A stretch of DNA of 64,000 bases from NCBI RefSeq assembly GCF_004920835.1, contig NZ_QFHO01000024.1:1-64000 (forward strand), written 5' to 3'. The first letter of the stretch is position 1. Every line of letters starts with the position of its first letter. Made by a program: the position numbers and the translations under genes. Below the pieces are notes generated by a model that was not told the DNA's origin, made no database searches, and saw only the letters and a list, made by a program, of their open reading frames with translations. Below, piece after piece: positions 55,765-61,727 of the stretch. This DNA is from Stenotrophomonas maltophilia. Its GTDB lineage: Bacteria; Pseudomonadota; Gammaproteobacteria; Xanthomonadales; Xanthomonadaceae.

Positions 55765-56889
55765 CTACCTGATCGTCACCAGTTGCTTCAGCACGCCATC
55801 CAGGCCGCCGAACACGGTGAGCTTGTCGATCTTCTCGGTGACCTTCTCCAGTGCCTCCAGCTCCTTCAAGCGCATCAGCACCGGGTTGTCCTCGATCAGC
55901 TTTGCGGTGTTGAGCTGCGATCGCGTGGCGTTGGCCTCCTCGCGGCGACGGATCACGCTGGCCTGGGCCTGCTTCTCGGCCAGCACCACGCCGTTGAGGA
56001 TCTCCTTCATCTCGCCCGGCAGGATCACGTCCTTGATGCCGACGCCGAGCAGGCGTACACCGTAGCCCTCGATCGCGGCCTGCACATGCGCGGCGATCTC
56101 GCCGTCCAGCGCCGCCTTGTCACCGAGCAGCTCGTCCAGGCTGCGCGCGGCGATCGCCTGGCGCAGGCCGAACTGCAGCTGCCGATAGATGAACTCATCG
56201 GCATTGCTGAGCGTGCGGTGTGCACGCACCGGGTCGACCACCTGCACGGTCGCGGCCAGGTTCACCCGTAGGGTCACCTTGTCGCGGCTGAGCAGTTCCT
56301 GGCCGGACACGTCCAGCGAACGCGCACGCAGCTCCACACACTCCACCGACACGTTGCCGTTGAAGTTCCAGAACGCGTGCAGGCCGGCGCCCAGCGTCTG
56401 CCGCAGCGTGCCATCGATGAACAGCAGGCCGACCGACTCGCTCGGCACCGTGCTGATCACCGCGACACGCGGCAGCACGCCCAGCTGGCCCAGGCGCTGC
56501 TGCACGTCCACCGGCACGTACGGCTCGTCACCCAGCGCCAGCACGCGCACCCGGGTGTCGACCGAACCGCGCCAGTACAGACGGCGGCTGCCCGGCGGCA
56601 GCACCTCGTCGATGCGGCCGTTGCGCAGCAACAGGCCGACCTCGTCGGCGCCGACGTTGGCCAGCACGAAGTGCGTGTCCAGCCGTGCGCCCAGCGCCTC
56701 GATCAGGCTGTCCTGGTCGCTGCCGGTGTAGGCCGCGCCCTTCGATGCAGTGAGGATGTCCACGTGCGGGCGGCCGCCGAACGGCGACAGGCGGTGCACG
56801 CCCGGCAGCAGGATCTGCTGGAAACGACGGTTGCGATACACCAGGCCGCGCTCGCCGTCGCCGATCACGACCTTGATGGTCCAGAACAT
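55765..56889 (-). CDS. Slipin (SPFH/band 7) protein of the RNA-repair unit
   Basis: A 374-residue SPFH-domain protein. Residues 1-100 form a beta-rich start (WTIKVVIGDGERGLVYRNRR), followed by the band 7 domain (about 150-300, LRVNLAATVQVVDPVRAHRT, ERRR-rich region) and a helical tail (EANATRSQLNTAKLIEDNPV). There is no clear membrane helix. Slipins of this type are frequent companions of rtcB; their job there is unknown. The start at 56889 follows AAGGAGAG. The leader upstream is unusually long (about 350 bases to the tRNA-like element). Confidence 0.88.
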   Translation of the reverse strand: MFWTIKVVIGDGERGLVYRNRRFQQILLPGVHRLSPFGGRPHVDILTASKGAAYTGSDQDSLIEALGARLDTHFVLANVGADEVGLLLRNGRIDEVLPPGSRRLYWRGSVDTRVRVLALGDEPYVPVDVQQRLGQLGVLPRVAVISTVPSESVGLLFIDGTLRQTLGAGLHAFWNFNGNVSVECVELRARSLDVSGQELLSRDKVTLRVNLAATVQVVDPVRAHRTLSNADEFIYRQLQFGLRQAIAARSLDELLGDKAALDGEIAAHVQAAIEGYGVRLLGVGIKDVILPGEMKEILNGVVLAEKQAQASVIRRREEANATRSQLNTAKLIEDNPVLMRLKELEALEKVTEKIDKLTVFGGLDGVLKQLVTIR

Positions 56890-57240
56890 GGGAGTCTCTC
56901 CTTGTATGGCTCTGGTGGTTCGACCCGATGGAATGAATGCCATGACCCGGGTCGATCAGGTCGTGGCAGGGCTGGCTGCACACCTTGTGCAGCTGGCGGA
57001 AGAGGGCGGCCATCGGCGGACGGTCCGCACGCGGAGCCTTCGGTGCACCGGCACTGCTGCCACCGTCATTCCCGGCAGGCAGCACCGGTGCGGAACGTGG
57101 CTGGCAGTGGCGGCGGGCCGGGGCCCGGCGTGCGGTCCGTTGCCTTCCACGTTCCTGCCCGAAGGCGATGTCCGTGGACGGCGACGATGGCCGCTGGGGC
57201 TTGCGCCCCGGGTGTTGCTTCAAGTCATGACGCGAGAGGT
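56890..57240 (-). promoter_or_regulatory. Structured leader between the tRNA-like element and slipin
   Basis: These 351 bases hold no supported ORF but strong secondary structure on the minus strand: a long hairpin with arms at 57078-57091 and 57045-57061 (GCACCGG and TGCTGCC paired, with a 3-base bulge), GGGGC-GCAA-GCCCC near 57205, and TCCACG...CGTGGA near 57130-57165. No convincing sigma-54 -24/-12 pair was found. Confidence 0.45.
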
Positions 57241-57242
57241 CA

Positions 57243-57315
57243 TGTGGTTGGAGTGGGAATCGAACCCACGACAGACGGAATCAGGATCCGTTGCTCTACC
57301 CTACTGAGCTATCCA
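57243..57315 (-). tRNA. tRNA-like element (Gln-type CTG loop), probably not a translating tRNA
   Basis: On the minus strand the D arm (GCTC-AGTAGGGTA-GAGC), anticodon arm (ACGGA-TCCTGAT-TCCGT), five-base variable loop (CTGTC) and T arm (GTGGG-TTCGATT-CCCAC) are all perfect. The loop would read CTG (glutamine codon CAG), but position 33 is C instead of the universal U. The acceptor pairs only over TGGA/TCCA. The missing 5' GGT needed to match ACC lies seven bases further upstream, as if CCCCAAC had been inserted. CCA follows the paired part. This looks like a tRNA mimic or decayed tRNA rather than a decoding tRNA. It precedes slipin and rtcB on the same strand. Confidence 0.6.
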
Positions 57316-57383
57316 GTTGGGGACCGCGCGGAATCGAACCACGTACCGGCGAACCGGTGCCTGCCTCCAGCAGGCGATCCAGG
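57316..57383 (-). ncRNA. Second tRNA-like module upstream of the first
   Basis: Directly 5' of the tRNA-like element on the minus strand lie three successive hairpins: GCCTGC-TGGA-GGCAGGC, ACCGG-TTCG-CCGGT (57345-57358) and a second T arm CGTGG-TTCGATT-CCGCG (57327-57343) with the canonical T-loop. Then GGTCCCCAAC joins the first element. It reads like a second, strongly altered tRNA-like unit in the same transcript. Boundaries are approximate. Confidence 0.4.
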
Positions 57384-57485
57384 CGATGGCATGTCCGCGA
57401 CCTCCGGCATACGCCACGGCAACGCCGCGCGCACCAGCCCGTGGTGGAAACGGGACCGTTGGAGAATCGAGGGTGCAGACCACCG

Positions 57486-57529
57486 ACATTATCGCGAGCG
57501 ATAATGTTTGGGAGCGATGCAGATAATGT
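57486..57529. promoter_or_regulatory. Perfect palindrome with extra half-site, candidate activator site
   Basis: ACATTATCGC (57486-57495) and GCGATAATGT (57498-57507) are perfect 10-bp inverted repeats around GA. A further GATAATGT half-site at 57522-57529 lies 22 bases, two helical turns, from its equivalent. It stands about 170 bases upstream of the tRNA-like element on the minus strand, the usual place for an enhancer-type activator such as RtcR. Confidence 0.55.
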
Positions 57530-57653
57530 CCAGGCGTCGCCACTCGCGCGAAGTAAATACTTCGGCGGGGCGGGAAAATCTGGGTCAGTGAGCGGCGGGT
57601 TGCCGCGCGGGGTGCAGTTCTGGCATCGCGGGTCCTTGTGCCGACGCAAACGA

Positions 57654-57685
57654 AAACGCCCCCGGGACTTGCGTTCCGAGGGCGT
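57654..57685 (-). terminator. Rho-independent terminator (minus strand)
   Basis: On the minus strand CGCCCTCGG pairs with CCGGGGGCG across a short loop and is followed by TTTTCGTTTG. It would end the small transcript coming from 57833. Confidence 0.65.
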
Positions 57686-57731
57686 CGTCAGGCCTCGGAG
57701 ATCGGGGTGGCCGATCTCCGCAGGGCGGGTA

Positions 57732-57833
57732 TCAGGCCGTTGTCAGCTGGACTTCCTTGCCGAACGCGCGCGCCAGCACGTCCATGCGCAGGCATGGCAG
57801 CAGTTTGGCGATGGCGACGGAATGCGCGTTCAA
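57732..57833 (-). CDS. Possible 33-residue small protein
   Basis: An open frame with GC-rich third codon positions encodes NAHSVAIAKLLPCLRMDVLA followed by RAFGKEVQLTTA. A TTG start at 57833 has GGAAAC before it; the frame remains open back to an ATG at 57935 but then crosses a large palindrome (57864-57896). A terminator follows at 57654-57685, so a short transcript is plausible. No family recognised. It may be a small regulatory protein or not translated at all. Confidence 0.35.
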   Translation of the reverse strand: MNAHSVAIAKLLPCLRMDVLARAFGKEVQLTTA

Positions 57834-57863
57834 GGGAAGTTTCCAGTGGTTGTTGAAACGAGG

Positions 57864-57896
57864 TGCGCACGATAAACCACGATTTAGTCGTGCGCA
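57864..57896. promoter_or_regulatory. Inverted repeat upstream of the small ORF
   Basis: TGCGCACGA (57864-57872) and TCGTGCGCA (57888-57896), counted on the plus strand, are perfect nine-base inverted repeats; inside them TAAA and TTTA also pair. It could be an operator or an RNA hairpin. The AT-rich stretch at 57900-57925 beyond it would suit a promoter. Confidence 0.4.
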
Positions 57897-57935
57897 ACCA
57901 TTTTGTTCAATTATTTTCTTCGGTGCGCGTGTCAT

Positions 57936-57957
57936 GTCGGCCAGCGGCCGGCACTAC
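57936..57957 (-). repeat. GTAG palindrome (SMAG)
   Basis: Ends CGGCCGGCACTAC on the plus strand, the same stem as 39620 and 50641. It lies seven bases past the aldo/keto reductase stop. Confidence 0.75.
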
Positions 57958-57963
57958 CGTGTC

Positions 57964-58920
57964 TCAAGCTTCCGTGCTGGCGGCATCCAGCTGCGCGACA
58001 TCCTGCACGCTCAGCGACACGTTGGCCGCCGCCAGCAGATCGTGCAACTGCTCGACGCTGGTGGCGCTGACGATCGGCGCAGTGATCGACGGTCGTGCGA
58101 TCTGCCATGCCAATGCGATCTGCGCGGTACTGGCGCTGTGCTTGCTGGCCACGTCATCCAGTGCCTGCAGGATGCGCAGGCCACGCGGGTTCAGATAGCG
58201 CTTCACCACGGTCTCGCCACGCGCCGGGCTCTTGGCCGCATCGGCCGGCGTGCGGTATTTGCCGCTGAGGAAGCCACTGGCCAGCGCGTAGTAGCCGATC
58301 ACGCCGATCTGCTCGCGCTGCACCAGCGGTTCCAGTTCGGTCTCGTAGCCGGCGCGGTCGTACAGGTTGTATTCGGGCTGCAGGGTTTCGTAACGCGGCA
58401 GCTTGTAGTCGGTGGACACCTTCAGCGCATCGGCCAGGCGCGTGGCGCTGTAGTTGGAGGCACCGATCGCACGTACCTTGCCGGCTTCGATCAGGCGGCC
58501 GAACGCGGCCAGGGTCGCTTCCAGCGGCGTCGACTCGTCATCCTCGTGGGCCTGGTACAGATCGATCACGTCGGTCTGCAGGCGGCGCAGCGAATCCTCG
58601 ACCGCCGCATTGATGTTGTCCGGGGTCAGGCCGGGGCGCTCGGCCCACTTGGCCACCTTGGTCGCCAGCACCACCTTGTCGCGCTTGCCGCTGCGGGCAA
58701 ACCACTTGCCGATCAGCGTTTCCGATTCGCCGCCGGCATTGCCCGGGACCCAGGCCGAATACACATCGGCGGTGTCGACCAGGTTGAAGCCGGCGTCGAC
58801 GAAGGCATCGAGCAGGGCGAAGCTGGCCTTTTCATCGGCGCTCCAGCCGAACACATTGCCACCGAAGGCGAGCGGACGTACATGCAGGCCGGAACGGCCC
58901 AGTTCGCGGGTTGCCGTCAT
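57964..58920 (-). CDS. Aldo/keto reductase
   Basis: A 318-residue NADPH-dependent aldo/keto reductase of the AKR11/YghZ-like broad group. RELGRSGLHVRPLAFGGNVF opens the barrel, catalytic Asp and Tyr are in LVDTADVYSAWVPG, Lys in VVLATKV, and the usual His position reads YQAHEDD. The substrate is unknown; such enzymes reduce small aldehydes. The start at 58920 has AGGAG nine bases before it; the GTG two codons earlier is too close to that site. Confidence 0.9.
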   Translation of the reverse strand: MTATRELGRSGLHVRPLAFGGNVFGWSADEKASFALLDAFVDAGFNLVDTADVYSAWVPGNAGGESETLIGKWFARSGKRDKVVLATKVAKWAERPGLTPDNINAAVEDSLRRLQTDVIDLYQAHEDDESTPLEATLAAFGRLIEAGKVRAIGASNYSATRLADALKVSTDYKLPRYETLQPEYNLYDRAGYETELEPLVQREQIGVIGYYALASGFLSGKYRTPADAAKSPARGETVVKRYLNPRGLRILQALDDVASKHSASTAQIALAWQIARPSITAPIVSATSVEQLHDLLAAANVSLSVQDVAQLDAASTEA

Positions 58921-59089
58921 GGGCACGGACTCCTTGGGGGAAGTGCTCCAGAATAGAACGCGTTGTGTGACCGTGCTGCGGCGGCAACCACAAAACAGTG
59001 TTCCGCGATGCGTACGCAGCTAACGTTTTGTGAACACCTGGGACGCCGCGGCTGCTAGTCTCGCCGCATCTTCCGCTGGAGTCGCCCTG

Positions 59090-59947
59090 ATGATTGCTGC
59101 CTCTTCCCTGCGTGGTTGCCGCCTGCTGCTTGCTTCGGCCCTGCTTGCCGCTGTTCCCACGTTCGCCGCACCGGCCACGGTGGCGCCGGCGAAGATCCAG
59201 GTGTCACCGGCCATCGATGCGGCGGTGAAGGCGTCGACCCGTGATGCCAACAACGTCAAGCGCGATGGCTATCGTCATCCGGCGCAGACGCTGTCGTTCT
59301 TCAAGGTGGCGCCGGAAAAGACCGTCATCGAGATCACCCCGGGCAACGGCTGGTACTCGGAGATCCTGGCGCCGTTGCTGCGTGACAAGGGCCATTACGT
59401 CGCTGCCGTGGTCGACCCGATGGCTGTTGCCGAAGGCCGCGGCCGTGACTACCAGCAGCGCAGCCGCGACAGCCTGGAAAAGAAGTACGCCGGTGCACCG
59501 GCACAGTTCGGCAAGACCGCCGTGGTCGCCTACGATCCGGCCAAGCCGGTGTTCGGCCCGGCCGGTTCAGCTGACGTGGTGCTGACCTTCCGCAACGTGC
59601 ACAACTGGCGCAAGGCCGGCCAGGCGCAGGGCATGTTCCAGGGCTTCTTCAACGTGCTCAAGCCGGGTGGCGTGCTCGGAGTGGTCGAGCATCGCGCCAG
59701 GGCCGATGTGGCCGACGACGATGACACCGGCTATGTCGGCCAGCAGCAGGTGATCGCGATGGCCGAGGCTGCCGGCTTCAAGCTGGACGCGCGCAGCGAG
59801 GTCAACGCCAACCCGCGTGACACCAAGGACCACCCGAACGGCGTGTGGACGCTGCCGCCGACCAACCAGCACGACAAGGCCGATGATGCGAAGTACCAGG
59901 CAATCGGCGAAAGCGACCGCATGACCCTGCGCTTCATCAAGCCGTAA
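59090..59947 (+). CDS. Exported SAM-dependent methyltransferase-like protein
   Basis: A 285-residue protein that combines a signal peptide (LLLASALLAAVPTFAAPA) with a class I methyltransferase fold: VIEITPGNGWYSEILAPLL is motif I, DVVLTFRNVHNW motif IV, and GFFNVLKPGGVLGVVEHRA the following strand. Similar predicted periplasmic methyltransferases exist in proteobacteria, but their substrate is unknown and SAM availability in the periplasm is puzzling. GGAG precedes ATG 59090. It stands alone, divergent from the aldo/keto reductase. Confidence 0.82.
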   Translation: MIAASSLRGCRLLLASALLAAVPTFAAPATVAPAKIQVSPAIDAAVKASTRDANNVKRDGYRHPAQTLSFFKVAPEKTVIEITPGNGWYSEILAPLLRDKGHYVAAVVDPMAVAEGRGRDYQQRSRDSLEKKYAGAPAQFGKTAVVAYDPAKPVFGPAGSADVVLTFRNVHNWRKAGQAQGMFQGFFNVLKPGGVLGVVEHRARADVADDDDTGYVGQQQVIAMAEAAGFKLDARSEVNANPRDTKDHPNGVWTLPPTNQHDKADDAKYQAIGESDRMTLRFIKP

Positions 59948-59978
59948 GGGCTGGTGCCGGGCTGGCGCAAGTTGACTC

Positions 59979-60003
59979 TGTGGAGCCGAGCCCATGCTCG
60001 GCT
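59979..60003 (+). repeat. Repeat hairpin, GAGCCGAGCATGCTCGGCTC type
   Basis: GTGGAGCCGAGCCCATGCTC begins a hairpin related to the GTAGAGCCGAGC elements at 214 and 5118; the GTAG end has changed to GTGG. Confidence 0.6.
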
Positions 60004-60065
60004 CATCGCGCGTAGTGCGGCGCATGGCTGGTCCCAAGGCCGGCCATGCGTCGGAATTCAATCGT

Positions 60066-60344
60066 ATGCAAGGACATGGACTGTTGAAGAAGGTTCTATA
60101 CATCGCCGTTGCGGTGCTGGTGCTGACGCGGCTGATCGATTTCATGTTCTACGGCGGTCACACCCATGACCTGGTCGGGGCTGTTGGTTTTGCAGTGCTG
60201 TTCGCCGGCATCCTGCTGGATGAACGTGCACGCAGCGCAAGTCAGCCACCAGCTCGCCTGCGGCGCCGGGCCAATGTCATAGCGGCGTGCGGTATCGCAC
60301 TGGTGCTGGGCTCGTTCCTGCTGGAGTGGAAGGTCCTCGGCTGA
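60066..60344 (+). CDS. Small three-helix membrane protein
   Basis: A 92-residue protein with hydrophobic segments VLYIAVAVLVLTRLIDFMF, LVGAVGFAVLFAGILL and VIAACGIALVLGSFLLEW joined by a basic loop. No family recognised. ATG 60066 is used, but a TTG 15 bases later has a better spaced AGGA and may be the real start. The GTAG-related repeat precedes it and the mosaic repeat follows. Confidence 0.5.
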   Translation: MQGHGLLKKVLYIAVAVLVLTRLIDFMFYGGHTHDLVGAVGFAVLFAGILLDERARSASQPPARLRRRANVIAACGIALVLGSFLLEWKVLG

Positions 60345-60374
60345 GCCTGCCGTAATCGCGGCGGCAGGAAAGAG

Positions 60375-60471
60375 CAGCCGAGCATGGGCTATGCCGGCCG
60401 TCCTGACTGGCACCCTTCGTGCCCTCGCGCGCGACGTTGGCAGCGGCTCCTGCTGCTGCCTTCGGCTCTAC
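60375..60471 (+). repeat. Mosaic dispersed repeat (copy B)
   Basis: Starts CAGCCGAGCATGGGCTATGC and ends CTTCGGCTCTAC; aligned without gaps to the minus strand of 118-214. It lies 62 bases before the pseudouridine synthase start and overlaps its spurious longer frame. Confidence 0.65.
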
Positions 60472-60532
60472 AGCTGAGTGGCGCGTGGCGCGGCGTGGGA
60501 CAATGCCCCACCCGCCACCCGCCGTGCCCGCA

Positions 60533-61072
60533 ATGCTGATTGCCTTCAACAAGCCGTTCAACGTGCTCTGCCAGTTCACCGACCGCAGCGTGCCGCCGCG
60601 ACCGACGCTGGCCGGGTTCGGCCTGCCGCCGCGCGTGTATGCCGCCGGGCGCCTGGACCATGACAGCGAAGGGCTGCTGCTGTTGACCGACAACGGCACG
60701 CTGGCGCACAAACTGACCGACCCGAAGCACAAGGCCGACAAGACCTACTGGGTGCAGGTGGAAGGCATGCCCAGCGACGAACAGCTGCAGCAGCTGCGTA
60801 CGGGCGTGGTGCTCAATGACGGGCCGACCCTACCGGCGAAGATCGAGCGCCTCGATCCGGCGCCATCGCTGTGGACGCGTGATCCGCCGGTTCGCTTCCG
60901 CAAGACCGTACCCGACAGCTGGCTGGCGATCACGATCCGCGAGGGCCGCAACCGGCAGGTGCGGCGGATGACCGCGGCGGTGAACCTGCCGACGCTGCGG
61001 CTGGTACGCGCGTCGATGGGGCCGTACCGGCTGGACGACCTGCAGCCGGGGCAGTGGCGGCAGATCGGCTGA
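60533..61072 (+). CDS. rluE: 23S rRNA pseudouridine synthase, RluE-like
   Basis: A 179-residue RsuA-family synthase lacking the N-terminal S4 domain, as RluE does. It begins MLIAFNKPFNVLCQFTD; the catalytic aspartate is Asp42 in GRLDHDSEGLLLLT, and EGRNRQVRRMTAAV is the family's C-terminal signature. RluE converts U2457 of E. coli 23S rRNA to pseudouridine; the exact target here is inferred. The ATG at 60533 was chosen because longer frames run into the mosaic repeat. Confidence 0.88.
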   Translation: MLIAFNKPFNVLCQFTDRSVPPRPTLAGFGLPPRVYAAGRLDHDSEGLLLLTDNGTLAHKLTDPKHKADKTYWVQVEGMPSDEQLQQLRTGVVLNDGPTLPAKIERLDPAPSLWTRDPPVRFRKTVPDSWLAITIREGRNRQVRRMTAAVNLPTLRLVRASMGPYRLDDLQPGQWRQIG

Positions 61073-61078
61073 TGCAGA

Positions 61079-61112
61079 AAGGGCCGGGTACTTTCCGGTA
61101 CCCGGCCCTCTC
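61079..61112. terminator. Terminator hairpin after rluE
   Basis: GGGCCGGGTAC (61081-61091) pairs perfectly with GTACCCGGCCC (61098-61108) around TTTCCG. It lies seven bases past the stop. The T-run is poor on the plus strand; on the minus strand CCCTTTCTGC follows it. Confidence 0.6.
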
Positions 61113-61121
61113 GTAGCTGGT

Positions 61122-61158
61122 GGGGTCAGATCCCTTCCGCAGGAAGAGCTCTGACCCC
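61122..61158. repeat. Dispersed palindrome, GGGGTCRGATC family
   Basis: GGGGTCAGATCCCTTCCGC continues into the inverted half ending AGAGCTCTGACCCC. It sits between two convergent genes. Confidence 0.75.
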
Positions 61159-61165
61159 CGCAGAC

Positions 61166-61540
61166 TCAGGCATCGCTGCCGATGTCGCTGTGCTCGTCGA
61201 CCACGGTGTCATTGCGGCGGTCGCGCGCATTGATGCGCTGGGCCTGGCCGTTCACCACATGGCCCTGCGCGGCCTTCTTCTTCTGCTGCTTGCGGTATAG
61301 CGCATAGCCAAGCAGGCCGACGCCAACGGCTGCGGCAGCCACGGCGACTGCCGGGTTGCGGCGCGCGAACCTGGTCGCGGCCTTGCCGCCAGTCTTCACC
61401 GCGCCAATGGCGGCACCGGTCTTGATCCAGTCGGCACTGCGCAGGCTGCCACCGGCGCTCTTGAGGCCGTCGCCGGCGGTGTGGGCCAGCTCCAGGGCGC
61501 GCTCCAAAGCGCGGTCGGTGATTACGGTCAGCTTGCTCAT
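61166..61540 (-). CDS. Small membrane-associated protein of unknown function
   Basis: A 124-residue protein with an N-terminal helix (LTVITDRALERALELAHTAG), a glycine-rich stretch, one membrane helix (NPAVAVAAAAVGVGLLGYAL) and a basic, then acidic tail (RKQQKKK, DEHSDIGSDA). No family is recognised with confidence; it resembles small envelope stress proteins in layout only. Its own transcript is expected, with the palindromes on both sides. Confidence 0.6.
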   Translation of the reverse strand: MSKLTVITDRALERALELAHTAGDGLKSAGGSLRSADWIKTGAAIGAVKTGGKAATRFARRNPAVAVAAAAVGVGLLGYALYRKQQKKKAAQGHVVNGQAQRINARDRRNDTVVDEHSDIGSDA

Positions 61541-61683
61541 GCGGGGGGTCCTTTGCCTCGGGTCGAAGTCCAGTGTCGCGCGTTGCCCGTAAACGGTATG
61601 TCAGTCGGGGTCGCACGTGGTGTGACTCTACCGCAGCCATTCAGGATCAGGCAGGGTGGGGTTGGAGCGCTTTCCCTGGAGAC

Positions 61684-61722
61684 GGGGTCAGAGCCCTTTG
61701 CGCTGCAAAGGGATCCGACCCC
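61684..61722. repeat. Dispersed palindrome, GGGGTCRGATC family (inverted)
   Basis: GGGGTCAGAGCCCTTTGCG and its near-complement ending GGATCCGACCCC. It is five bases beyond the hrpB stop on the minus strand. Confidence 0.75.
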
Positions 61723-61727
61723 AGCAA

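Noticed and set aside
54353..56065. A 570-codon plus-strand frame opposite rtcB and slipin
   Set aside because: It overlaps a GTAG repeat array and is antisense to rtcB with all its metal motifs.
57243..57315. An ordinary functional tRNA-Gln(CTG)
   Set aside because: U33 is replaced by C, and the acceptor stem pairs over only four bases, with a seven-base interruption. A standard tRNA-Gln should exist elsewhere in the genome.
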